Source: Daldinia sp. FL1419 (Eukaryota > Ascomycota > Sordariomycetes > Xylariales > Hypoxylaceae). Taken from it: DNA of 64,000 bases. Location: assembly GCA_025201765.1 (NCBI GenBank), contig MU623410.1, forward strand, positions 120,620-184,619, in the 5' to 3' direction. The notes beneath the pieces are model-generated. The model saw nothing but the letters and a program-made list of their open reading frames with translations. It was not told the DNA's origin and made no database searches. Below are positions 1-11,400 of this stretch, in pieces. Positions within the stretch are counted from its first letter, which is position 1. Every line of letters begins with the position of its first letter. The position numbers and the translations under genes are program-made.

Positions 1-314
1 TACCCGAACCTCGTACGCCATCCGTAGTGCCGAGCGCTTATAATCAATCGACAATCGAGAAAAGAGAAGAGAAATATCGCCAAGCTCCAAATAGAATCGC
101 AGTCTCATGATTGACTCTGGTGAGCATAAACAGTGCTGAGATGCGACACCAACCCTGCGTGTGTGGCGCTAAATAGTGCTTTCTTTATACAAAGGCCAAT
201 ACGCTTGTCGGCTTTCTTTCTGCCTCTTGCCGGCTTGGTTCCGTCTATTCCTCGCTTTCCCGCTTAATTCCACAACGGCTGGCCGATCGTGTGAAAGCCA
301 ACAAGAGATCCGAT
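1..314. other. 5' flank of the RING ligase gene
   Basis: No coding sequence is supported here. The last 100 bases before the proposed ATG are pyrimidine-rich (ctttctttctgcc-type runs near 200-270), as is common just upstream of fungal start codons. A GTG-initiated extension from 291 is possible on paper, but the ATG at 315 gives a clean signal peptide and is preferred. Confidence 0.5.
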
Positions 315-1990
315 ATGTCGAAGTCGACCGTCGCTAGCCTCGCCGGCGCGGTGTATATTTTGTGTTTTGCTTCTTTCATTTCTACCGTATCCGCTCAGTC
401 AGCTACTACGAGTCCGATGCCAAACCTTCCCGAAGACTATGAAGACTTTATTATTGGCCTTAGTCTAAGTTCCGCGTCTGGTCCCGAGCCGGCGGCTTAT
501 CGAGTTGCGCCCTTAACAAAGGAGGCGGGTTTGGACCAGACAAACAAGAATGCGTTGCGGGTAGAGTGTTTCCCAATACAAGTCTATTTATACAAAGCAT
601 AGCTAAGATGCATAACAGACTATTGATGTACAAGGTCGTATGGTTATTGTGGATCAAGGAAATTACAATAAACTTGATGAAAGCATCAAAGATTCTGTCG
701 CCTATATATCATGCGATGCAACTACCAACGATTCCTATATAGACCCTAGCGATGTCTTGAATGCGGTCATGAAAGAACGACCACAGGCTATCTTGCTCTA
801 TAGTACTTCCGAGGGAAACTGCTGCTCTCTTGGAGGAGACACTAATAGTTATACATCTGTTTGGACCATGACTACCCAGTCGGACGCCTGGGAGGTGAAG
901 AATCAGACTGTCGAGTCTACCGTAATTCGGGCGGAGATATTAGGAAACGATGATGGAGGCCCTACTGGCGATCAGACACAAGGCGGGAACAACTCGGCCG
1001 TTGCCATGAGCATTCTTTACAGTATCACCGGTTTGATCACCCTGCTATTTCTCATTATCATTGCCACCGGGGCGATCAGGGCGCACCGCCATCCCGAAAG
1101 ATACGGGCCTAGAGCTAGTTATGGCGGAAGACCAAGGCAGAGCCGAGCAAGAGGCTTGGCGCGAGCCGTTCTGGAAACGCTCCCTATTGTGAAGTTTGGA
1201 GATCCTCAACCCGCAAAACCAGATCCAGAAAACGAACTTGAGAGTATTTCAGGAGACCGACAACAGCATTCATCTCCGACACAGCGCGATTTGGCACTAA
1301 GTAATGCAGAACAAGGAGGATCGTCTCCAGATGCAACAGCAGTAGCTACTTCCAACCTCACTACGCAATCCCCCGGCGTCGGCACGTCGGGGAATAATAG
1401 AGCCAATGACGTGGTAACCGAAGATAACCATCTTGGCTGTTCTATATGTACGGAAGATTTTACGGTTGGACAAGACGTAAGGGTGCTTCCTTGCGACCAT
1501 AAATTCCATCCTCAATGTATCGATCCCTGGCTGGTCAATGTGTCTGGCACCTGTCCCTTGTGGTAAGTCTTGGAATATAATGAAATCTAATGTCTTAGGA
1601 GCTAATGAGTATACGATTAGTCGGCTTGATCTTCGCCCCCATGCGGAAGGGGAGGAAGACGGCGAAGGTAATTGGCCATCAGTTCACCCTGATGCGGCCG
1701 GTGGTGGTCCTATTGATAGTCACTTGGCTCCCATGCCCGAAAGCGACGTAGACGCGACTCAAAGACGCCGAAGGTCACGACTTCTAGATTGGAATAGGTT
1801 ACGCCATGCTACCGTCGACGAGCGTATTCAAGCGCTTAGGCAATATCGACAAACACAAGTGGCGACATCTAGCAATAGCTCAGCCGAAGACCAAAACCGA
1901 CACGCGAAATTATCAGACCGTCTACGGGAGAAATTCCATATTCGAACCAGGGCTCACCCTCCAAGTGACCCACCATCCACAAGCCAATAG
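315..1990 (+). CDS. PA-TM-RING-type E3 ubiquitin ligase
   Basis: Predicted membrane-anchored RING-H2 ubiquitin ligase of 519 residues in three exons (315-560, 619-1562, 1621-1990), with two 58-bp introns. The first intron has donor GTAGAG and acceptor ACAG. The second has donor GTAAGT and splits the last RING cysteine pair, so CPLC is complete only after splicing. Residues 1-25 form a signal peptide (hydrophobic LAGAVYILCFASFIS, then SAQS). A lumenal protease-associated-like region follows (PLTKEAGLDQTNKNAL ... AILLYSTSEGNCC). One transmembrane helix lies near 212-235 (MSILYSITGLITLLFLIII). The RING-H2 spans about 354-398 (CSIC, then CDHKFHPQC, then CPLC), and the C-terminal tail is basic and polar. 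By analogy with RNF13-like proteins it should ubiquitinate substrates at endosomal, Golgi or vacuolar membranes. That location is inferred and the substrate is unknown. Confidence 0.85.
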
Positions 1991-3492
1991 GCAGCTTGAG
2001 TTTATACTGACGCTTTGTTATGGATACCCAACTTTTTAATTGTTAAGCGGATAGACTAGTGTTCTGTAACGTCTGTGCATAGGTGTTGCATGATGAAATC
2101 TGCAGTTTCGATGTGGCTATGTGATATGAGGGCGGGGAAGTGTTATATTTCGGATAGAGCGGCGTTCAATCTGGAAGGTTCGGTTACCATGATAAAGGGA
2201 TTGCATTAGCTGGCGTTGGTGGGTTTCCAGGTTTTTAGTTCTTGCAGTTCGAAGAGCCCGGGCTTGTGAGAGCGTTAGGCGTGAGATGCGCAACCGGATT
2301 TGAAGTGAAGGGGTGACAAGATAGCGCCACAAGAGTACAAAATATATACGTCCGCTACTCTTTAGCTCACCGTTCTGTGACAAACGTGTCTAGAACATAT
2401 TCGTCCTATTCAGTACGCATTGTGTGCTTGGTTAAAACTCCGAGGTAAGGTACAGGACGTAGCTTGAGATACTCGGGAATAATTTGAAGGCATATATAGA
2501 CTGCGTTCAACCATAGCTTTTAGGTACCCACCTACCTAGGTAAGATGTCATCAAACATATCCCCCTTTTTCCAAAGCACAGACCCCTGACCACACTGTAG
2601 GCTTCAACAATACTAGCCCCTTCTTTTGCGAGCGCTCAAACCTAATATGAAAGTGATACGATGACAAGCAAGGTAGGCGAAGCTTTCCAGTGCGAAAACC
2701 TAAAATCTTGCCGGTGGACGGGTTTTGCTGAATGCTATCTCGTCTCAAGCTCGAGGGGCACGTTGACTTTCCTGTAAGGCCGAGGGTAAAGTTGGAGTGG
2801 TGCTGGGTATAAAGGTTAAGAATGCTTCGACTTGTTTATACCATTACTTTCTTGTTTGGGGTTTGGGCATGAGTTGTTCGTGGTGTCCCTGTGATGTTTT
2901 TACCTCCCAATATGGCAGGGGAAAGGGGAAAGGCGGCGGCTACGTGTGTTTTCCTATTTGGTGTGATCTCTTCATATACAGCTCGGGTAGCGACCTATTC
3001 TACATAATATAAGTTAGGTCATTAGTGCCTTATCATGAGGTTATACATCTAATATATAGGTATGTAGTAGATTGAAGAAACATAAACATCTTGCACAGGT
3101 TAGGTAGGTAGTTTTAGGTTTCCAACAGACCCCCCTTTTCACCGAACGTTCAAAACACCCCCTACCGTGCCCCCTTTATACTTTCGCAAGGCTTCGTTTC
3201 GGGAGCTCATCCAAATAGAAACGCGCCGGCTATAACAGGCCTCGGGCCCTCAAGATGGGATAACTCGCCAACCTTAACGGCGGCGCTATGATAGCCCTAG
3301 GGTCAACGGATTAAACCTTACGTGAACCCAAATGCTCGGACTATGCTTGGCTGGCTACTTTTTCTCGTTGATTCCCGGCATATTGCCCTTTGCTTGTTTC
3401 CTCCTCCTTCGTTTCTTTCTTCCTAGTCCGTCATACATTCGCTCGCTGAACCCGAAAGATCCCATTATCGCCTCGGGCATACACTTCTCGAT
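1991..3492. other. Intergenic region, 3' flank of RING gene and 5' flank of 7TM gene
   Basis: No supported gene. Short TAGGTA/CCTACC tracts occur near 2525-2541 and 3100-3110. A CT-rich stretch near 3390-3440 lies just upstream of the next gene and fits a fungal promoter or 5' leader. The 82-codon frame opening at 3332 does not match the frame of the downstream gene and is left out. Confidence 0.45.
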
Positions 3493-6108
3493 ATGGCTTC
3501 CCTTCTGCTATTTCGAGACGGCGCGTCTTCGGTATCGGTTACGTCTCATCGGTCGCTCGCTGGTACCGTTATTAGCGTGATGCTCTCGTTCGCTGCCATC
3601 TCTGTCTTATTATGCTTCCTAAGTATGTGGTCCTCCCCGCGGTATGGGACAGTTCTAATAGGAGATATAGCACAACGTTCGCTCGCAGTAAAGGCATGGT
3701 CACGTATATCGCTTGATACATTATGTAGGTCCAGCTACCTATCTAAGTAACTCCTAATCCATTCTCAGGTGCTAACATGGGATACTTGGTCCTTAGTGGT
3801 TTTCGCAATCTATCTTGATTCCTGGGCCTTCGTATTTGGCTCAGGTATCGTCGACTACGGCTTAGGCGTCGACTCGAATCTAGGCGTCTGCTCGGCGGCG
3901 ATCCTGCTGTGCCTATTTTTCTATGTGACATCCAAAGTCCGTCCAATTTCCTCTTATATTCTCTTGTTCGCGAACTGGCGCGCTAATGGTAAACTAGATC
4001 GTGAGAAAGAAATCTACGTCCAAGCGAAAACTACCTACACCATGCTCACATTTTTTGTCTAGTTAATTTATATTTTTCAAGTCGAAAAGGCCGTATGCAT
4101 CCATCATAGAACCCCCTTTAATCAGATCCAGAATCTCACTGTAGCCTAATAGTTCCTCATCCAAGGCGGTACGAAACGGCGAATAGAGTCCAAGCTCTAC
4201 ATCTTCAATTTATTTGGTGTACTCAGTAGGTTCATACCTGCTCCCAGTTGGTCAAGACTGGTCCCCGCTTACTTATTAATAGCTATACTTGCCGTGATAT
4301 GTATCTTGACTTTCGTCTAGTGAGTCTAGAAAGAGAAGCCTCGCTATGCGATGAGACGTTTAGTGCTCGATCTAACTAATCTCTCATAGTCGTGCGTCTC
4401 GAATAATTAGGGGGCAATGTATCGTCGGAATAGAGAGGCAGGCCCTTATCCCACTCATAGTGGTCGATATTGTGGCAAATGTACGTTATATCTATATTCT
4501 TGTCATATATCGCAGATCAAGGCTAAATAATGAGATAGGTTTATATCATGGCCTTATTCTTGAATCCACTGTGGAGTATGATTTCTCCATTCAGTATTCC
4601 GAGTTTCTATTCTGGCCCATTCTAATGTGTAAAGTATCTTAACTAATTCTCTTGTCATTACTTGCTAGATATATACTCGCTTCAAACCTCCTCTCAAGCA
4701 CCGGCTAGCTCCCCTAGCGTACAACGGGCGGCAATACGCCCCTTTGTTGGTGCTCTATGTACGACTGCGTCAAGCATAGTGTAAGTACATCCCTGTAGCC
4801 ATTACTATCTTATGGGTCTTGAGAGCAAAAGCTAAAACGGGTTTACTCTTTGAAGAAACCTCGTAGTTTTGATGGTTCTTAACGGTGAGCCAGGTTGGAT
4901 ATTCCTCGCATGCTGTAACGCGGATAGTGAGTTAACCCCCTTTCCTCACGACTGGCCCCTCTTGCTCAGGCGCGCTTGAACCCCTGAGTTATGGAATGGG
5001 TCACGTGTGTCTCCTGATCTGCTCAGATATCGTCCCGCAATTCTTGCTTGATGCGACTACTTGATCAGCAAGAGCGAGAAAACCTACCTCGAGTAGTAGC
5101 CGGCTGACTAACCGGTTAATAGTACTGCTTTCTACGCTTGTCATCCAATGGGTCACGTCACGCGACGGTGATAGTTGTACCAACTCCTTGCCCACTTCTT
5201 CAGACCCATCCGACAGCCAAGCGACGTATCGCTCACCACCGCGTGCCCTATCGCTCTCTCGTCGACGCGGCCAGAAGCTCACTATCTCGCGACCGCTGAA
5301 AACGACCAGTACCTCACAGTACGAGCACATCTTCGGGGACCTCGAACCCGAAACCGAGACGGACATCGTGAGCGCAAGCAGCGCGTCCAAGCATAAGGCC
5401 GGGTCATCTCGCTTCGACGAGGATAACGACGGTTTCCACACGCCTATCATCTACGACGGTCCAGAAGGCGATATCAGCGACGGCGCAAGAAATGAGGGCA
5501 CATCGAGCAGCATCTGGACGAGTCCACAAGTACCACCGCTACCACCACCATCTGCACGAGCGGACGCAAGGGCGGACGACCGAGCCTCAGCTTTAGGCAA
5601 ATCGCTATCGCTTACTCCAGCCCCAAGCCCAACCCCCACGCGCGAATGTTCCTCCATGGTCTCGGCGGCCGTGGCCGCGGACCTCGAGCGGATACGCCGG
5701 TATCGGGGCCGGCGGACACACTGGACCTCCTCCACAACAGCCACCACCTCGACCCCACCACCACCGCCTCCGCCGCCGGCCGCCGCATCCACATCCATGG
5801 CATCAACGTCGCACAGCCCCGCACGAGTCCCACCATCAGCAACACCTCCCTCCCCATCCCTATCTCCATCCCCCTCCTCATCCTCATCCCCTCCTCGTCG
5901 CCCCGCGGCGCGCGGCAGCGTGCGCGAGTACTACATCAGCCAGCTCGCCTTCGAGGAACCAGGGGCCGCGGGCTCGCGATGGCACGACCTCATTAAAGCC
6001 GAAGCGGGCGACGCAGACGCAGACGCAGACGCGGACGACCAAGACCACGACCGCGACGAACAGGAGGGGCGCGGGGAGAGCGGCCACGACGTGGTGGGTT
6101 GGATCTAA
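3493..6108 (+). CDS. Seven-helix fungal membrane protein, ten exons, function unknown
   Basis: I assembled this gene from frame and splice signals. Exons: 3493-3687, 3769-3936, 4063-4092, 4153-4225, 4283-4319, 4390-4480, 4595-4628, 4669-4780, 4856-4926, 5123-6108. The phases all agree and give 598 residues with no internal stop. Seven hydrophobic helices can be read: TVISVMLSFAAISVLLCF; SLVVFAIYLDSWAFVFG; CSAAILLCLFFYVTSK running into LIYIFQVEKA; LYIFNLFGVLTILAVICI; ALIPLIVVDIVANYSEF; IRPFVGALCTTASSIVNLVV; WIFLACCNADILLSTLVIQW. VEKA, GTKRRIESKLYIFN and NGEPGW followed by CCNAD are landmarks I remember from uncharacterised fungal seven-helix proteins. The final exon encodes a roughly 320-residue cytoplasmic-type tail rich in Ser/Pro, with a Pro run and an Asp-Ala repeat near 6009-6042. 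The topology is GPCR-like, but no ligand or G-protein motif is visible. The weakest junction is the GTCCGT donor at 3937. One intron (4629-4668) is only 40 bp. Confidence 0.75.
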
Positions 6109-7157
6109 ATTAATTTTGGGAACCCTAGAAACCTCGAACCGAGAAAATCGGGCACTCAATCAATCCATCAATCAATCAATCAATCGATCGGTCTAGCAGA
6201 AAAGAAAAAAAAAAAAAAAAAAAAAAGGTGCGAAAAGCATGTGATTAGTGCGTGACGACCGCGGCTCGCCCGCATACTTCGGATTAAAAAGGGAAAAAAA
6301 AAAAACAATTTTCGCTCAGAGGGGAGAAACAAGAAAATAAAAACAACATGTGCCAGAATGTCGCCAGAACAGGAGGGGCAAAGATTCGGTGGTTAGATGA
6401 TGGTTAGCAAGCTGCGCCAATCTCCAAGAGTTTCGCATAATCTGATTTCCGCGTTTTCTGTGTATTATAAGGCTGCCTAGGTAGGCATTCTTGGGATTAT
6501 TATATGTTATGTTAGTTTAATAAGTTAGTTGCGGTACCTGATGTCTAGGTTAATTTGTTCGCGCGATGTAAAATCCCGCGGGTGAAGGGAACTCAACAGT
6601 AGAGGTCTTGTTCTTCTCTACCTCAGCTCTTACAAGTTGAACATTACGTCACCGTGCCCCAACATAATGCTTAAGCATCTGTTTAATCGAGGCGAATTAG
6701 TTAGGTAGTTAGGACCTTTGTGATTGATGAACTGAAATTACTTTAAAAGTATTAAAGCATAGCTACTAAACCTAGTTACAAGCTACTTTGCGAAGTTCAT
6801 GTCCCACAAAGCCAACATGAGCATGGGCCATTAACAAAAATAAAATATTTGAATAACTATGAATTTCATTTCCTTGTTATTCGTATCTTCATGAATCTGC
6901 CTTGATTCTGAGATAGCCTTGTGTGCATGTTTACAAGTAATAGCAAAGCAGATCCAGATGGATATCCAGCAGCTCAACTGGGTAAAAAGCCAGTCGAATT
7001 ATGTACAAAGAAGTGAAATGCCCACGTTTTGTGTTCCTTCGCAATGCAAGATTCCAATACCCCCTGTCCGACCCCTAAACCCCACCATAAACAAACAAAT
7101 CAGAAAAGGTATCTAGCGAAAGAATAGAAATGGTGTCCCTTAAAAAAAAAACATTCT
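6109..7157. other. Convergent intergenic region with A-runs
   Basis: This is the shared 3' flank of the seven-helix gene (+) and the GH128 gene (-). It has a CAAT tetranucleotide run near 6155-6185, a 22-base A run near 6205-6226 and a shorter one near 6294-6305. No coding sequence is supported. Confidence 0.5.
6203..6227. repeat. Poly-A tract
   Basis: Nearly pure adenine run about 100 bases beyond the stop codon of the seven-helix gene, directly after a short (CAAT)n run. It is a simple-sequence repeat and may mark the polyadenylation neighbourhood. Confidence 0.8.
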
Positions 7158-8423
7158 TTACGCGAGACCCGCGAAGATGCGACCGAATGAGCTCAACTCC
7201 GTTGGTGAAGACATAAGGCTACCTTGGTTCACCATGAAGTATGAGTACTTCTCGACGAAGCTAAACTCATCACTGTCCAATCCCTTAGTGACGGATCTCA
7301 TGAACTGATCGATGTCGCCACCCTCAGCCGCAAACTCGGTAACCCAGACGGGCTTGCCTTGGCAAGCATCGTGAACTTTCTTGATGTGGTCTAGGAAAAG
7401 GTTTGCACCGTCATCGCCGCCGGGCCCGTACCAGTGGGCTGCGCAGAAGTCAACTTGGCATTGGCCGCCGCAGGCATCGAAGAATTGGTTGAGCCAGTCG
7501 ATACCCATACCCGGGCTCTCGCTGCTGGAAATAGCCGGCGCGCTAATCTTGGCCCTGCCAGCGTACTTGTTCATAAACTGCTTGTGACCGTTCGCGGCAT
7601 CCTGAGGAGACATGTTGGCCTGGCTAGGAATGTCGGGTTCGTTGAAGCTGAGCAAACTGTCAGATCCCGAGGCAATGGCGGCTTCGGCCTTCTCGTCCCA
7701 ATTGTTAGAGTGGTCAGGTGCGGGGGACCAGAGCATAGGGTAGTAGGCAACCTTGGCTTGCAAGCCGCCAGAGTCAGATCCCCAGTTGTATGCCCACGAG
7801 ATCTTGTCAGTCTGACCAACCATAGCGCTAACAAGGTTCGGGTCGTTGTACGCGGCACCTCGCTTGCTGACAGCAGGAGCGGGAGGCGGCGGCGGGGGAG
7901 CTGGCGCTTCCGTAGATGCCGGTGGTGCAGGATCGGATGAAGGTTGAGTCTCAGCCGGAGGAGGCGGAGGGGCCTGCGTCTCGGGAGGAGGAGGTGGCGG
8001 GGCTTGAGTTTCAGGGGGGGGAGGCGGGGGAGCCTCCGAAGAGGTTGGAGGTGGAGGAGGGTTCTCGGAGGAAGAGCTTGGGGGAGGAGGGTTCTCCGCG
8101 GGGGAACTTGCCGGAGGTGGGATCTCCGGAGCCGAAGTCTCAGGAGGAGGAGGGGCCTGAGAAGACGTGCTCGGCGGCGGAGGACTCTCAGACGAGGGGT
8201 CCGCCTCCGGGCTCTCGACAGCGGGAGCCTCGACGACTGGTGCTTCAGTAGGCTTATGACCAGCGATGACGGTGTGGGTCACCCACTCAGTAACGACGAC
8301 AACATCGGTGTGTACGTATACGATCTCCTTCTTGGGGTGCTTGTGGCGGTGGATAGGGCCAGCGCAGACCTCCTGAACTGAGGCTGCGGCGGCGAGCGCC
8401 AAGATGCTAAGCTTGGCGTGCAT
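7158..8423 (-). CDS. Secreted GH128-type glucanase (Asl1-like) with proline-rich linker
   Basis: Intronless, 421 residues. The N-terminus is a signal peptide (MHAKLSILALAAAASVQEVCAG). A His/Lys segment and a VVVVTEWVTHTV motif common in fungal wall proteins follow. Residues about 75-185 are a low-complexity linker of PPPP, ETQAPPPP and SSENPPPP units. The C-terminal 230 residues match the Asl1/GH128 fold: KISWAYNWGS, YYPMLW, FNEPD (candidate acid/base Glu near 261), FCAAHWYG and WVTEFA (candidate nucleophile Glu near 364). The family cleaves beta-1,3-glucan, and related proteins are wall-associated. Secretion and a wall-remodelling role are inferred. The linker could tether the catalytic domain across the wall. 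No GPI-attachment tail is seen; the protein ends at FAGLA. Confidence 0.9.
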   Translation of the reverse strand: MHAKLSILALAAAASVQEVCAGPIHRHKHPKKEIVYVHTDVVVVTEWVTHTVIAGHKPTEAPVVEAPAVESPEADPSSESPPPPSTSSQAPPPPETSAPEIPPPASSPAENPPPPSSSSENPPPPPTSSEAPPPPPPETQAPPPPPPETQAPPPPPAETQPSSDPAPPASTEAPAPPPPPPAPAVSKRGAAYNDPNLVSAMVGQTDKISWAYNWGSDSGGLQAKVAYYPMLWSPAPDHSNNWDEKAEAAIASGSDSLLSFNEPDIPSQANMSPQDAANGHKQFMNKYAGRAKISAPAISSSESPGMGIDWLNQFFDACGGQCQVDFCAAHWYGPGGDDGANLFLDHIKKVHDACQGKPVWVTEFAAEGGDIDQFMRSVTKGLDSDEFSFVEKYSYFMVNQGSLMSSPTELSSFGRIFAGLA

Positions 8424-11400
8424 CTTGGACGATTCTTCGTGGTTATGAGGGATTGTAATATTCTAATATTCTCACCACGGTCAATTTGACAATGTGCAAG
8501 TACTGCTCTGTCTTCTTCTTTCGGGTGTCGATGCTACGATTTCCGCTGAAGGAGTGTTAAAGTGCCAGCAGTCCAATCAAAGGAAGGAGTTGAGATATCA
8601 GATGATACTATCAGATGAAATGAATGAAATTGCCCAAGGAGGCTTGTACGCGCTGCGTGTTGAAGTACCGGCGACAAGACGGGAAGTAGGTCGTGCAGTC
8701 TATCAAAGACGCAGAAGGAATGATGCGAGTTTGATGAGAGATCAGTCGCACCCTTGGACAATATATATCGGCAGTAGTCGCGGTCGTGAGTGTGCAACGT
8801 TTGACGAGGGACAACACACAGCTCGCAACGATGTATGTGTATGTAGGGTGCTATCGACGCAGAGTGGCCTGTCACAACTAGGTGAGGCAGTAAAGATGGC
8901 AATGGTCGAGCTGGCGACCTTATAGAGGAAATGTACACGAAGCGAGAAATGAATGTACGGGGGTAAGAAAAAGAGCGGTGATTCTCGATGGAGATAACCG
9001 GGAAGGAAAAAACGGTGCTGAGTGAGAAAAGAATGGATAAAGGGTCCGTGGATGGAGTTTTATGTTGCTGATTCTGTGACGGAAGCAAGTACTGAGTGAG
9101 TCTATGTCCGTACCTGCGGTACCTGCGATACCTGCGATACCCCCAGTACCTTGCAGGTCTTGCAGGTTCATCCAGCAATCGGGATGTCTGTGGGGCAAGG
9201 GGGGAGGGAGACAAGGAGCTCTTTCCACCTTTTTAGTGGCTAGACTCGCCTGGCCAGCCGCTAACTGGGGTTCCTAGCGTCCTCTTAGCTGCAGGAGGTG
9301 CTATTTAGGTCCGGACTAAGCGCCAAGACTGGAAAGAATCGTACCAGGTGTCGTCCTGCGCACTTAGAAGATCTCTTGGACAAAGTCAATCCGATTAGCG
9401 TAAATCGATTCAATTTCTGACGGGTTTGTACCCGGTTACTAAGATACGAAACAGCTATCCACCAGTTCAGACGAAAGCCCGTCAGACCCGCTGCTTCCTA
9501 TTGGCTAGTTTGAGATGATATTGAATTAATCATGCAATTCAAAGTTCCAACATACATACAATACAAGTGCCCAACTAACATACATCCATGTGCCCACAGT
9601 ATGCAGGTACATCTATTACGTGGTTGGTTAGATACGAGTTACTCATCAAGTGTGATAAAGGCTATTGAAGGCTTTCGTAGGTAAAATGTCGTTACTTGGT
9701 AGGTTCTGATATAATGCATCAAACAAAATCCGAGCATATTTTCTCCTTCATCCTGGACATTCCCTTTCGGATTTACTATATCGACAGCCTCATGCCTCAT
9801 TCCTCATGCCTCATGCCTCATGCTAAATATACCAATTCAGCCTTCTACGAACCTCTACGAAGGGAAGGTTCAGAGAGAGAGCATGTTTAGTGTTTCCTAT
9901 TGCGCCATGTTTACGAGGGGGTACCAAACAAATCTGCCAAGCGCAGGAAATCCACCAATAAAATAAGAGAACCACCCAACATTCGGCTACAATAGCAGGT
10001 TCAGACTTCTTTCTTACGTAGCGCATGCAGGTACAAGTGCTAGAGCTGCAGGAACAAGGCACACATGCCTTAAGCAGACCGCTTAACACGAGGAGAGATG
10101 GGCTCGGAGTGGGAGGATTTCAGGGGTTGTTAGAGATCAGTGCGGTTGGTATAGCCTTTGTACTTTTCTAGGAAATACGACCGTAAAAGTACGCCACAAT
10201 ACATCCCAGCATCCTAGTAATTCTCATCCCTCCTCGCCAACTTCTTAATTCGTTCTAGAATTCGTCGCAGATACATGCCCGTAGGAAGGTGAATATCGTT
10301 GCAAATACATTATATTCTAACTCATCACTTTCTTCGAGATGGCATATTTTCATTAGGCAGTGTCGCCGATATCGAGTCGTCCTTCAAATTACTACGAACC
10401 ATTATACCTCCTTGATAGGTCGTCTACAAGGAACAAAAGGCAAACGGAGGCGCCCACTAACAATCACGCGCGCTCTTTTCGACAAATACGGTGGCGGTCT
10501 CAAGTACACAAAATGTGTGCGCGAGATTTAGTATCTTCCAACCCTGATTCGATACGATTCGATACAATTCGATCCACGTGTGAGCCGTGTGTGGTTGGTT
10601 GCGGCAACCCGACCGAGAGGTGCTTTTCGCTTTTACACTCTTCCGGTCTTCTTCTCAATTCCGGCGCCACCGTTTTGCCCTGCCTTGCCCTGTCCTGCTT
10701 ATGCCTTGCTTCTTTTCCAGGTTAGCGTCTTACGTGGACATATGTGGTGTACCCGGCCACCTGGTGATCTACGCAGGCTTGACATATAATTGGGGATACA
10801 GTTGACGAGAGAGAATAAAGAAAATTTGCTCTACAAATGACGCAGTTGTGAGACGAGAGCGAAATTACTCCCCAAGTAATATCGCTACAACTAATTACAA
10901 AGAAGCGTTGCAAGACGTTGCAATACAATTCTAACGGGAATCTACATGAGAAGACATTATTGCGGGTTTCCATGCTCATATGCTCCCGCTTCCCAAGATT
11001 CTGTACCCCCTTGTCTGTTGTAACGGCACATCAAAGCTTGGCTTTTTCTCTCTTCGGATAATAATCTGGCGATCTTGGGTATTAATAGCCACCACGAATT
11101 GAGTAAGGAAATAGGAATAGGCTATCACAACGTCGAAATAGTGTAGTCTACGATTGAAATTTGTTGATATACTAACAAGCTTGACAACAAGGAATTTATT
11201 TAAGGGGGTGGGTTTCCTTAATGTGGAAATAAGTCGGCATGTTATATGAAGAAAAAAAGAAGCGAAGTTGCAACTTACCTCTTTACGAGAAAGAGACATG
11301 CGGTTCGGTTCGATAGCCTATTAGGTCTCAATAATACCGCGGGTGGCGGTCAAAGTCTGGCTATACCGACCGCACGAAAAAAAAAAATTTCTTTTAAGTA

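Noticed and set aside
5451..5887. Minus-strand Gly/Val-rich frames
   Set aside because: Antisense shadow of the Pro/Thr-rich GC-rich exon; low complexity only.
5188..6108. Stand-alone 306-residue Pro/Ser-rich protein
   Set aside because: The frame continues upstream through IQWVTSRDGD to a good acceptor at 5122 and joins the seven-helix exons in phase. It is the last exon of that gene.
7434..8381. Plus-strand Arg/Gly/Glu-rich frames
   Set aside because: Antisense of the GH128 gene and its proline linker.
8534..9214. Minus-strand 226-residue frame upstream of the GH128 gene
   Set aside because: Low complexity, includes the translated 9-bp repeat (YRRYRRYRRY), no motif, and occupies the promoter position.
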